From the NCBI RefSeq assembly GCF_000389965.1, contig NC_021191.1, positions 6,387,501 to 6,451,500 on the forward strand: a stretch of DNA of 64,000 bases, written 5' to 3'. Of this stretch, positions 36,952 to 45,153 are shown piece after piece. Positions within the stretch are counted from its first letter, which is position 1; every line of letters begins with the position of its first letter. This DNA is from Actinoplanes sp. N902-109. Its GTDB lineage: Bacteria > Actinomycetota > Actinomycetes > Mycobacteriales > Micromonosporaceae. Both the position numbers and the translations under genes were made by a program. The notes beneath the pieces were generated by a model. It had not been told where the DNA came from. It saw nothing but the letters and a program-made list of their open reading frames with translations, and did not search any database.

Positions 36952-37941
36952 TCAGGTGGTGGAACGCTGCACCAGGTCGACGTCCAGCACCGTGGCGGAC
37001 CGCAGCGAACCCCCACCGATGTGCCCCACCAGCACCGCGAAGGCGGCGCTGCCCGACTCCTCGAACGGCTGCCGGATCGTGGTGAGGTCGGCGGCCGCCG
37101 CGGCCTCCCCGTCATCGAAGCCCATGACCGCGACGTCCTCCGGGACCCGCAGACCCCGGTCCCGGGTGGCCAGCAGAACACCGACGGCGAGCACGTCGTG
37201 ATGAGCCATGATCGCCGTCGGCCGCTCCGGCGCGTCCAGCAGCTCCGCGGCGGCCCGGCGCGCACTGTCGACCGAGTTGTCGCTGGTCGCGACCGCCACC
37301 TCGGCACCGGACCGGGCAGCCACCTCCCGGAACCCGGCCAGCCGCTTGACCGCCTGCGACTCGTAGTCGGACACCTGCCGCTCCAGCAGATAACCCAGCC
37401 GCCGATGGCCCCGCTCGACAAGATGCCGGCCGGCGATCCGCCCCCCGGCATCGTCATCGATCACGACCCGGCTGAACAGGTCGCTGTCGGCGTCGACCAC
37501 GACCGTCGGCAGCCCCCGTTCGCGCAGCCGCCCGGCGATGTCCGGCTCGATCTGCAGCCCCATGACGATCAGACCGTCCAGCCGCCCGTGGATGGGCATA
37601 CTGGCCAGCGTGGGCGAGGACGTCGACGCGGCCGACTCGTGATCGAAGACCAGCACATCGGTCTCGAGCTCCGTGGCAGCGGTCAGGACACCCGACAGCC
37701 GCCGCAGGAAGGAGCTGTACGACGTGAAGGGCGCCATGACCCCGATGCGGCCGGTCCCCTGCCGGGCGAGGCTGACGGCCTGCACCTTCGGTACGAAGCC
37801 CAGCTCGTCGATGACCGCGAGGACCCGGGCACGGGTGGCGGCCCGCACCTTGTCCGGCTTGTTCAGCACGTTGGAGACGGTCGAGATGCTGACCCGGGCG
37901 CGCTCGGCCACCTCGTAGATCGTCACCCGATGAACTACCAT
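36952..37941 (-). CDS. LacI-family regulator of the sucrose-phosphorylase operon
   Basis: 329 residues from the ATG at 37941. The helix-turn-helix reads VTIYEVAERARVSISTVSNV, followed by a hinge with VLAVIDELGFVPK and a ligand-binding domain (VERGHRRLGYLLE, VMGFDDGEAAAA). Residues before this ATG in frame are not LacI-like. It is transcribed in the same direction as, and 128 nt ahead of, the esterase-ABC-phosphorylase operon, so it is the likely local repressor. Confidence 0.9.
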   Translation of the reverse strand: MVVHRVTIYEVAERARVSISTVSNVLNKPDKVRAATRARVLAVIDELGFVPKVQAVSLARQGTGRIGVMAPFTSYSSFLRRLSGVLTAATELETDVLVFDHESAASTSSPTLASMPIHGRLDGLIVMGLQIEPDIAGRLRERGLPTVVVDADSDLFSRVVIDDDAGGRIAGRHLVERGHRRLGYLLERQVSDYESQAVKRLAGFREVAARSGAEVAVATSDNSVDSARRAAAELLDAPERPTAIMAHHDVLAVGVLLATRDRGLRVPEDVAVMGFDDGEAAAAADLTTIRQPFEESGSAAFAVLVGHIGGGSLRSATVLDVDLVQRSTT

Positions 37942-37950
37942 CGCCGCCTG

Positions 37951-37982
37951 CCTTCGTGTCTGCCGGCCTTCGTGTCTGCCGG
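37951..37982. repeat. Tandem 16-bp duplication upstream of the LacI-type gene
   Basis: CCTTCGTGTCTGCCGG occurs twice in immediate succession, 10 nt before the start codon. It falls in the untranslated leader and is a recent slippage or duplication event. Confidence 0.9.
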
Positions 37983-38174
37983 CGCGGGGGCGGCGCACGC
38001 GCCCGCTGTCGAAGCGCTCTGACAAAAGCACTCTACAGCGCACGGTCCCGCCCGACTGATGGACCGGATGGTGCGCGGACTCGGCGAAGTTGACCGTCGC
38101 GAGGCGGGACGACGGCTGCGGCCACGGGGGGCGCGGCTGGCGTCAGCCGTGCCGCCACGGCCCGGCCCGGCCGG

Positions 38175-39887
38175 TCACCAGGCGACGACGCCCTGGGTGC
38201 TCGGTTGCAGGGTGCCGACCTCGAGCGAGGCCATGGTGATCAGGCTGCGGCTGGGATCGGGGAAGTTCTCCAGCTCGGCCACCACGCCCCGGTTCGCCGC
38301 GCTGAGGCCGGCGTGCAGGGTGTTGCCGGTCGGACAGTCGGCAGCGCCGCGGTCGCAGGCCTGCCACTTGATCCCCTGGAACGCACCGGTGCCGGGCCGG
38401 AGCAGGATGTCAACCGCCGCGCCGGGCTCGTCGACCGCGGTGGAGGGCACCTCGACCCGCTCGTCGGCGGCGTTGTGGAGGGTGACGAAGACCCGCCCGT
38501 CGACCCGGCAGGCGGTGTCACCGTCGTTGGCCACCGTGACCAGGCCGCGCTGGGTGCCGCCGGTGGCCGGGGTGTCGCTCTGCGCCGTGATGGTGACGGC
38601 CAGGTCGGCGTCGCGGCACTTCGCGGCCGGCTTGGGCGTGCTCAGCGGCGGCGCCACGACCGGACCGGCGGCGGCTGCGGACGAGGCGCGCCGCGACGGG
38701 CGTGGCGCAGACGCCGGCGAGGAGGCCCGGGGCGACGACGCCGAAGCAGGCGTGACGGGCACGGGGGACGGCCGCGGCGAGAGGGAGACCGGCACCACCG
38801 GCGCAGCGGCCGAGAGCGACGAGCCGGAGTGCCGGCCCTGCCAGGGCCGCAGCGCCAGCACGCCCGCGGCAACAGCGAGAACCAGCACACCCGCCAGCAA
38901 CGGCGCCAGCCGCCGCCACGGCCGCGCCAAGGACTGCGGCGCCGGAGCATGCGCCGCGGGTTCCGGCGCCACGGCACCCGCCGCACGGTCCGGGGTGGCG
39001 GCACCCGCCGCAGGTCGCGACGCCGGGGTGAGCGCCGCCGCTCGCACCTCGGCCAGGTCGACGGTGGTCGCCGCGCCCGCGCCGACCAGCTCGTCGAGCA
39101 CCTCGAAGGCGGTCGGCCGGTGCTCCGGCTCCTTGTCCAGCGCCCGGGCGACAAGGTCGTGCAGCGGCGCGGGCAGACCGTCCAGCCGGGGCGGCCGGGT
39201 GAGGATCCGGCCCGCGGTGGCCGCCGCGCTGTCCCCGCCGAACGGGGTGCGGCCGGTCGCCGCGTACGCCACCACCACGCCCCAGGCGAACACGTCGGCG
39301 GCGGGCCCGACCCGGCCGGGGTCGTCGTCGAAACGCTCGGGGGCCATGTACGCGACGGTGCCCACCAGCTGGTCGGTGCGGGTGTGCTGACTGGTCGCCT
39401 CGAACGCGCGGGCGATGCCGAAGTCGATCACCTTGGGGGTGCCCAGCGCGAACAGCACGTTGGCCGGTTTGAGGTCGCGGTGGATCACGCCGGCACCGTG
39501 GATGGCGGCCAGTGCGGTGGCCACACCGACCGCCACGCCCTGCAGGTTGCCGCCGGTCAGCGGGCCCCGCGCGGCGACCAGCTCGGCCAGGCTCGGCCCG
39601 TCCACGTACTCGACCACCAGGTAGGGCGTCGCGTGGTCGGCGTCCGCGTCGAGCAGCTCGGCGGTGCAGAACGGCGGCACCTGCCGGGCCCGGTTGACCT
39701 CGCTGCGGAACCGGCCGCGGAATTCCTCCTGGTCGGCGTACTCGGGGTTGATGGCCTTGATCGCCACCGGCCGCCCGTCCGGCGCCTCGGCGAGATAGAC
39801 CGTCCCCATGCCGCCCTGACCGAGCCGGGACATCAGGCGGTATCGACCCAGGAACTGAGGGTCACCAGGCCGCAGCGGCGTCCTCAT
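38175..39887 (-). CDS. Ser/Thr protein kinase, membrane-anchored, with extracellular C-terminal domain
   Basis: 570 residues. The kinase domain spans about 15-275: GQGGMGTVYLA, Lys in VAIKAI, HRDLKPANVL and DFGIA are all intact. An Ala/Pro linker and one membrane helix follow (about 330-350), then a Ser/Pro-rich stretch and a Cys-containing C-terminal domain of about 150 residues (CRDADLAVTI..., similar to DUF4232-type domains). Topology implies an external sensor coupled to a cytoplasmic kinase. It is divergent from a second kinase at 40117. Confidence 0.9.
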   Translation of the reverse strand: MRTPLRPGDPQFLGRYRLMSRLGQGGMGTVYLAEAPDGRPVAIKAINPEYADQEEFRGRFRSEVNRARQVPPFCTAELLDADADHATPYLVVEYVDGPSLAELVAARGPLTGGNLQGVAVGVATALAAIHGAGVIHRDLKPANVLFALGTPKVIDFGIARAFEATSQHTRTDQLVGTVAYMAPERFDDDPGRVGPAADVFAWGVVVAYAATGRTPFGGDSAAATAGRILTRPPRLDGLPAPLHDLVARALDKEPEHRPTAFEVLDELVGAGAATTVDLAEVRAAALTPASRPAAGAATPDRAAGAVAPEPAAHAPAPQSLARPWRRLAPLLAGVLVLAVAAGVLALRPWQGRHSGSSLSAAAPVVPVSLSPRPSPVPVTPASASSPRASSPASAPRPSRRASSAAAAGPVVAPPLSTPKPAAKCRDADLAVTITAQSDTPATGGTQRGLVTVANDGDTACRVDGRVFVTLHNAADERVEVPSTAVDEPGAAVDILLRPGTGAFQGIKWQACDRGAADCPTGNTLHAGLSAANRGVVAELENFPDPSRSLITMASLEVGTLQPSTQGVVAW

Positions 39888-40027
39888 CGAACCGCCTCGC
39901 CGCCACCGGCACCACCGACCATCGGTGCGAAGACTACCCGCGGCGCTCGGGTCCCGGGCACAGCGGGAAGTGGCAGACGACCGGGTGGTCCCGCCCGGTC
40001 AGCGGTGGCTCGGTCACGCAAAGCTGC

Positions 40028-40041
40028 TGGAAGCGCTCCCA
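40028..40041. promoter_or_regulatory. TGGAAGCGCTCCCA palindrome between divergent kinase genes
   Basis: One mismatch from the CebR box TGGGAGCGCTCCCA known in Streptomyces. The identical 14-mer occurs at 56614 ahead of the xylanase operon. It lies 76 nt before the start of the plus-strand kinase. Confidence 0.55.
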
Positions 40042-40116
40042 GCCGCAGCGGTGCGGACCGGTCCACACTGCTACATTGCTCCACTGGCGACGGTTCGAAC
40101 TGGGGGGCAGGACTGC

Positions 40117-41640
40117 ATGCCGGCCAAGCCACTACGCCCGCACGACCCGCGCGTGCTCGGCGGCTACGAGCTGCTCGGGGTGCTCGGCGAGGGCGGGATG
40201 GGCGCCGTCTTCCTGGGGCAGGACCGGAACGGCCGGCACGTCGCCATCAAGATCATCCGTCCCGAGTTCGCCGCGCAGCCCGAGTTCCGTGGCCGGTTCC
40301 GCAGCGAGGTCACCCGGGCGCGCGCGGTGCCGCCGTTCTGCACCGCCGCGGTGCTCGACGCCGACCCGGACCACCCGACCCCCTATCTGGTCGTCGAGTT
40401 CGTCGACGGCCCCGACCTGGCCGAGGCCGTGGCGGCCGGCGGACCGCTCACCGGCGGCGCGCTGCACAGCGTCGCCATCGGCGTGGCCACCGCGCTGGTC
40501 GCCATCCACGGTGCCGGGGTCGTGCACCGCGACCTCAAGCCGCGCAACGTGCTGCTCGCCCCCGGCTCGCCCAAGGTCATCGACTTCGGCATCGCCCGGG
40601 CGATCGAGTCGACCACCGAGCACACCCGCACCGACCAGGTCGTGGGCACCCTGTCCTACATGGCGCCGGAGCGCCTCGACAACGGCGCCGTCACCCCCGC
40701 GGTCGACGTGTTCGCCTGGGGCGTGCTGGTGGCCTACGCCGCCACCGGACGCACCCCGTTCGACGCCGGCTCGCCGACGGCCACCGCCGTGCGCATCCTC
40801 ACCGCCGAACCCGACCTCGGCGGGCTCCCCGACGACCTGCGCGGCCTGGTCGCCCGGGCGCTGGTCAAGGATCCCGCGGCCCGGCCGGGCGCGCAGCAGC
40901 TGCTCGACGCGCTGCTCAACGCCGGCCCCGCTGCCCTGACCGCGGCCGCCACGGCGCCGACGCGGCGGCGCGGACCGGGGCGCTGGCTCGCGGCGGGGGT
41001 GGGCGCCGCCGCGCTGGCGGTCGGCGTGCCCGTGGTGCTGGCGGCCGGCCACGACCCGGACGCACCGGTCACTCCCCCGGCCGCCGCGACCCCGCCCCGG
41101 CCCCCGGCCGCGATCGTCGACGCCCTGACCAAGCCGGGCCAGTGGCGTACCAAGCTCACCGGCACCTACAGCTGCGAACCGGGCGAGGACGGCCTCGCGG
41201 TCGTCAGCGACTCCACCGACAGCGTCTACTGCCCCGGACCCGCCACCACCTTCACCGGCGACCAGACTCTCAAGGTCAACGTCGCCGAGCTCAGCGACGA
41301 CGCCTGCGCCCTGGTCCGGTTCCGCGGCACCGGCAAGGCCGGCTACGAGCTCATCCTCTGTACGGACCAGGTGGCGATCGGCAAGGCCGAGCCCTCCGGC
41401 GACGAGACCACGGTGGGCAGCGCCGAGCACGACCTCGCCGACGGCACCCGGCACCAGGTGGCACTGAGCATCGCCGGCGAGATCGCCACCGTCCGGCTCG
41501 ACGGCGACAAGGTGCTCACCGCCGTCCTCGACGATCCCCGCCTGACGCGGGGGTCGGTGGCGCTCGGCCTGGTGCAGACCCAGGAGGGCGACCGGGGGTT
41601 CGTCCGCTTCTCCGGCATCGACACCCGATCGGCCGGATAG
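40117..41640 (+). CDS. Ser/Thr protein kinase with membrane helix and extracellular domain
   Basis: 507 residues. The ATG at 40117 (GGGGGGCAGGA upstream) opens directly into the kinase, as in the divergent paralogue; upstream in-frame codons are ignored. Kinase motifs GEGGMGAVFLG, VAIKII, HRDLKPRNVL, DFGIA are intact. One membrane helix lies near 290-310. The external part (about 330-507) has two Cys-bounded segments and resembles a concanavalin-like, sugar-binding-type beta fold (…VALSIAGEIATVRLDGDKV), though this is uncertain. The kinase halves of the pair are close paralogues; the outer domains differ. Confidence 0.9.
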   Translation: MPAKPLRPHDPRVLGGYELLGVLGEGGMGAVFLGQDRNGRHVAIKIIRPEFAAQPEFRGRFRSEVTRARAVPPFCTAAVLDADPDHPTPYLVVEFVDGPDLAEAVAAGGPLTGGALHSVAIGVATALVAIHGAGVVHRDLKPRNVLLAPGSPKVIDFGIARAIESTTEHTRTDQVVGTLSYMAPERLDNGAVTPAVDVFAWGVLVAYAATGRTPFDAGSPTATAVRILTAEPDLGGLPDDLRGLVARALVKDPAARPGAQQLLDALLNAGPAALTAAATAPTRRRGPGRWLAAGVGAAALAVGVPVVLAAGHDPDAPVTPPAAATPPRPPAAIVDALTKPGQWRTKLTGTYSCEPGEDGLAVVSDSTDSVYCPGPATTFTGDQTLKVNVAELSDDACALVRFRGTGKAGYELILCTDQVAIGKAEPSGDETTVGSAEHDLADGTRHQVALSIAGEIATVRLDGDKVLTAVLDDPRLTRGSVALGLVQTQEGDRGFVRFSGIDTRSAG

Positions 41641-41660
41641 CCACTGGCACCGCCGCGCCG

Positions 41661-41700
41661 CCGCGCCCCCGCGCCCCCGCGCCCCCGCGCCCCCGCGCTC
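41661..41700. repeat. 8-bp GCGCCCCC-type tandem repeat
   Basis: About five copies of an 8-nt C-rich unit lie just after the kinase stop and before the converging esterase gene. A simple sequence repeat in the intergenic gap. Confidence 0.75.
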
Positions 41701-41729
41701 AAGCATGACGACGCGCTGACGCGGGCGCC

Positions 41730-42896
41730 TCACCAGGTCAGGGACAGCCCGGCCAGGTGCTGGGTCAGGGCGGCGGCGAGGATCTGGTGGTCGCGCTGCG
41801 ACGGGTGCCAGTCGCAGCCGAGCAGGTCGAGCCCGAGCGCTGTGTTGTCGTAGTACAGGGCGGAGACCCGGGCGTCGCCGGCCTCGTGCCGGCTCCGCAC
41901 GATCTGCTGGATCGCGTCGGCGAGCGCGGTCGTCTGGTACGACAGATCCGGATAGGTCAGCACGATGGCGGTGCTGGTGCCGTACCGGGACCGCAGTTTG
42001 TCGACGAACCCCTGATAGGCGGCCCGGAAATCGGCGGCCAGCTCGTCGGCGGTGGCCCAGCGCTCGCCGGGGTTGAGGCCGGTGGAGAAGTCGTTGATGC
42101 CCAGCCCGATCACCACCACCTGGGGATGCCAGGCGGGCGGCACCTGCCACGTCCCGCTGCCCGGCGCCGCCTGCAGATCCGTGTCGTACCAGGTGCGGAA
42201 GTCATCGGTGCCCTGACCGTTGTAGTTGCGCACCATGCCGCGCCCGGACCAGGCGTTGATCTGGTAGTCGGCGTCGAGCCCCCGGGCGGTCAGCGCCCCG
42301 AACGACACATCGGCGTTGGTGTTGCGATCGATGCCACCGGTGCTGCTGCAGTCCCGCGTCACCGACATGTCCCCGTAGCCGGCGGTCCACGAGTCCCCGA
42401 TGAACTCGATCTGCCGGGTGCGCGCCACCGGCTTGGCCAGGACGGTGCCGACCAGCCCGCCGAACTCGCCGGCAACCCAGGGGCTCTCCGTACGCTTCGC
42501 CAGCCGCACGGTGTGCTCGCCGCCGGCCAGACCGCGCACCCAGTACGTGGTCCGCCCGGGCTGCACCACCGTGGCCACCACCGCCCCATCGACCCGCACG
42601 ACGTAGTCGTTGGTGGCATCGTCGAGCACCAGCCCGACGCTGGTCCCGCGGAACCGCCCCTCGAAGTACGTACCCGGCCAGGTGTACCGCAGCCCGGCCC
42701 CGCCCGCCTGCACCCGCCCGGCCGTGCTGACCCGGCCGAGCGAGCCCGCCGGCGGCCACGTGCTGGCGATGCAGGCAACCCGGCACCCGGCGGTGGCCGG
42801 CGCCGCACCCCCGCCCGTCACCACAACACCTGCGGCGACGACGGCGGCCACAACCACGGCCAGCCCCCGCCGATACTGGACTTGAAGTCGGCGCAT
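41730..42896 (-). CDS. Secreted CE2-type acetyl esterase (SGNH fold)
   Basis: 388 residues from the ATG at 42896, which gives a clean Sec signal (basic MRRLQVQYRRG, hydrophobic Val/Ala core, cleavage before about residue 45). A jelly-roll-like N-terminal domain (about 60-150) precedes an SGNH hydrolase domain with GDSWTAGYGD (Ser), a late GIND Asn and a DWHPS His near the C-terminus. This two-domain layout is that of carbohydrate esterase family 2, which removes acetyl groups from xylan and other polysaccharides. It fits the xylan-degrading genes further right. Confidence 0.87.
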   Translation of the reverse strand: MRRLQVQYRRGLAVVVAAVVAAGVVVTGGGAAPATAGCRVACIASTWPPAGSLGRVSTAGRVQAGGAGLRYTWPGTYFEGRFRGTSVGLVLDDATNDYVVRVDGAVVATVVQPGRTTYWVRGLAGGEHTVRLAKRTESPWVAGEFGGLVGTVLAKPVARTRQIEFIGDSWTAGYGDMSVTRDCSSTGGIDRNTNADVSFGALTARGLDADYQINAWSGRGMVRNYNGQGTDDFRTWYDTDLQAAPGSGTWQVPPAWHPQVVVIGLGINDFSTGLNPGERWATADELAADFRAAYQGFVDKLRSRYGTSTAIVLTYPDLSYQTTALADAIQQIVRSRHEAGDARVSALYYDNTALGLDLLGCDWHPSQRDHQILAAALTQHLAGLSLTW

Positions 42897-42918
42897 CGGC
42901 CCATCATATCGACATCCC

Positions 42919-43525
42919 TCAATCTCGGCTGGGCCACGGCTCGGGATCCGGAACCCGCCCCCACCACCAGCCACGACCTGACTCCGCCCGCACCTCCCGG
43001 GTACGCCCGAGAAAGATCGCGTCGACGGCGTCCCGCGCCCGCTCGAATGCCTCCGCGACGACCGCGGGCACCCGCGCCCGCGCCAGCTCGTCGCGCACCG
43101 CGAGGTCGCGGCCGCTCCACCGCATCGATCACCAGCGCGCCACCACCGTCGTCGTCCGGGCCGTCATAAACCCGCGCCCGGGTACGAACCCCGTCCGGCG
43201 CGGCCAGCCAGTAAGCACTCGGCCGCACCCCGCCCGCGTCGTACAGAACCGGCACCCGCAGCTCCCGCGCCAGGTCGTCAGCAGCCTCGGCCACAGACAC
43301 CTGAAGGGGCGCCACATCGGTTGCATGGACATCAAGCGCCCACGTGATGTCCCCTCCGCGCGGGGCGCAGGTGCACAACACAGCCGCCTGCCAGTTCCGC
43401 TCCCCGGCGTCCTCATCGGCGACATCCACATCATCGACCGGCACCCCGAAGATGCCGGCCAGCGCAGCCCGCAGCCGCACCGGGCTGACGTCGCCCGCGA
43501 TCAACAGGTCGTAGCCCACCGTCAT
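42919..43525 (-). pseudogene. Hypothetical protein gene with a probable single-base frameshift
   Basis: From the ATG at 43525 one frame reads a globular protein (MTVGYDLLIAGDVSPVRL...) to about residue 134 (GALVIDA). It then turns into Arg/Gly/Ala-rich noise and would run into the esterase gene. At 43125 another frame takes over with good codon use (MRWSGRDLAVRDELARARVP...) and stops at 42919, 22 nt before the esterase start. The simplest reading is one gene broken by a 1-nt indel near 43110-43140; an overlapping coupled gene is the alternative. The family is not recognised; the start is similar in style to small immunity-type proteins, but no function is claimed. Confidence 0.65.
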
Positions 43526-43731
43526 CCTGGATAGGTCCCGTCATAGATGGCCACGGCTTTGGCAATGGCGTCCGGATGACAGTGTTGTCGCCCCGGACCT
43601 GGCCACCCCGGCACCCGCAACGGTGTGCCGGGGTTCGGCGGACGGACACTTTCGCCACGGGCGGGACCGACGACGTCCTCGGCGACCGGCCACAGAGGTC
43701 CCGCCACCTCGCCGGCCACCCGTTCAGCCAC
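43522..43731 (-). CDS. Short hypothetical protein overlapping the next gene
   Basis: About 69 residues from a GTG at 43731 (GTGs at 43719 and 43707 are alternatives). It ends GTYPG and its TGA overlaps the ATG of the downstream gene (ATGA). That coupling is the main support. The C-terminal half (HCHPDAIAKAVAIYDGTYPG) looks like folded protein; the N-terminal part is low complexity. It may be the remaining tail of a larger, lost gene. Confidence 0.4.
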   Translation of the reverse strand: MAERVAGEVAGPLWPVAEDVVGPARGESVRPPNPGTPLRVPGWPGPGRQHCHPDAIAKAVAIYDGTYPG

Positions 43732-43804
43732 GCGCCGCGGACCCGTGGGCCAGGCGCATCCGCACCGGCGCCTTCGACACTGTGACCGCCGGAACAGAAC
43801 AGTT

Positions 43805-43855
43805 GCTTCGAACTTGAAGCGTGCTAGGGTCAGGAAGTGCTTCGAGATCGAAGCA
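43805..43855 (+). promoter_or_regulatory. Promoter region of the oxidoreductase with two GCTTCGA-type inverted repeats
   Basis: TGCTTCGAGATCGAAGCA (43838-43855) is a 7-bp inverted repeat with a 4-nt centre. A weaker copy, GCTTCGAACTTGAAGC, lies at 43805-43820, and a TAGGGT-like -10 at 43825 falls between them. The repeats are 33 nt apart, which fits a dimeric repressor such as an HxlR, MarR or TetR protein encoded elsewhere. Confidence 0.65.
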
Positions 43856-43876
43856 ATTGGTCTGGAGGAGATCCCG

Positions 43877-44821
43877 ATGAAGGCAGTCCGGTTCCACGAG
43901 TTCGGCACCCCTGACGTCCTGCGCTACGAGGATGCCGACCAGCCCGCCCCCGCCGCCGGGCAGGTGCGCATCCGGGTCGCCGGCACCACGTTCAACGGCG
44001 TCGACGCCACCGTCCGGGGCGGGTTCATGCAGGGGCCGATCCCGGTCGCCCTGCCGCACATCCCGGGCATCGACGTCGCCGGCACCGTCGACGCGCTCGG
44101 CGCGGGTGTCACCGGCTGGCAGACCGGTGACCGGGTCGTCGGGTTCCTGCCGATGACCGAGGACGGCGCCTCGGCCGAGTACGTGCTCGCCCCCGCCGAC
44201 ATCCTCACCGCCGCCCCCGCGAACATCCCGCTGGCCGACGCCGCCGCACTGCCCGCCGTCGGGCTGACCGCGTGGCAGGCGTTGTTCGACCACGCCGAAC
44301 TCACCGGCGGACAGCGCATCCTCATCAACGGCGCGGGTGGCGCGGTCGGCGGGTACGCCGTGCAGCTCGCCGTGTGGGCCGGCGCGCATGTCATCGCCAC
44401 CGCCGGGCCGCGCAGCCGGGAGCGGGTCATCGCGAACGGCGCCCACCAGGTCATCGATCACAGCAGCACCGACGTGACCACCGCCGGGATCGAGCCGGTC
44501 GACGTGGTGCTCAACCTCGCCCCGGTCGCCCCGGAGCACCTGGCCGCGCTGACCGGGCTGATCCGCCCCGGCGGGGTGCTGGTCAACACCACCGTGTGGA
44601 TGCCCGCGCCGTCCGACGAGGAGCGTGCTGTGCGCGGCATCGACCTGTTCGTGCGCAGCGACGCCGATCAGCTTGCCGGTCTGGTGTCCATGGTCGGCAC
44701 CGGCGCCCTGCGGGTCGAGGTCGCCGACCGGATCAGCCTGCGGGACCTGCCCGCCCTGCATGCCCGCGCCGCCGCCGGAGCCGTGTCCGGCAAGGTCGTC
44801 GTCACCCCGCACGCCGGCTGA
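43877..44821 (+). CDS. NADPH:quinone-oxidoreductase-like MDR protein
   Basis: 314 residues; ATG preceded by GGAGGAG. The typical zinc-free MDR layout is present: MKAVRFHEFGTPDVLRYED, an N-terminal catalytic fold, the NADP-binding motif NGAGGAVGGYAVQLA near residue 155, and a C-terminal VSGKVVV. It likely reduces quinones or enones with NADPH. It stands alone between oppositely read genes with its own palindromic operator, so it is probably induced by a toxic electrophile. Confidence 0.92.
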   Translation: MKAVRFHEFGTPDVLRYEDADQPAPAAGQVRIRVAGTTFNGVDATVRGGFMQGPIPVALPHIPGIDVAGTVDALGAGVTGWQTGDRVVGFLPMTEDGASAEYVLAPADILTAAPANIPLADAAALPAVGLTAWQALFDHAELTGGQRILINGAGGAVGGYAVQLAVWAGAHVIATAGPRSRERVIANGAHQVIDHSSTDVTTAGIEPVDVVLNLAPVAPEHLAALTGLIRPGGVLVNTTVWMPAPSDEERAVRGIDLFVRSDADQLAGLVSMVGTGALRVEVADRISLRDLPALHARAAAGAVSGKVVVTPHAG

Positions 44822-45153
44822 GCCACCCGGTCGCCGGTCGGACTGTTCCGCACCGCGCGCCCCGGGTGACCGGTGACCCGGGAGGTGGCGCTGCGGGCGG
44901 CGAGCTGCGCATCCAGCGGGGCGAGGCGCGGCTCTGCGCTCGATGGTCGCCGCGGTCCGGGGTGAATGGCAGTGCGCGTTCCGCGGGCCGGGGCGTCCGT
45001 TTTGACTATTCCGTGCCCGCGTTTCGGGCATTACGCTTTCCATTCTTGAGAACGTTCGGCGAATTCATTACGTGCGCATCCGGAAATCGTCAGGAAACGT
45101 CAGCTGTTTAGCGTCCCGGCTCATCAAGATCTGCACTTCGGCCGGGAGACTTT
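44822..45153. promoter_or_regulatory. 332-nt intergenic region with terminator hairpin and promoter of the secreted hydrolase
   Basis: CCCGGGT (44861-44867) and ACCCGGG (44876-44882) form a hairpin 39 nt after the oxidoreductase stop, probably its terminator. The second half is less GC-rich and holds TTGACT at 45002 plus a GCCCG/CGGGC stem at 45015-45029. No -10 with normal spacing was found. No gene is seen. Confidence 0.5.

Noticed and set aside
38205..41708. 1167-codon plus-strand frame over both kinases
   Set aside because: It runs antisense to one kinase and out of frame through the other. Both kinases have complete catalytic motifs in their own frames.
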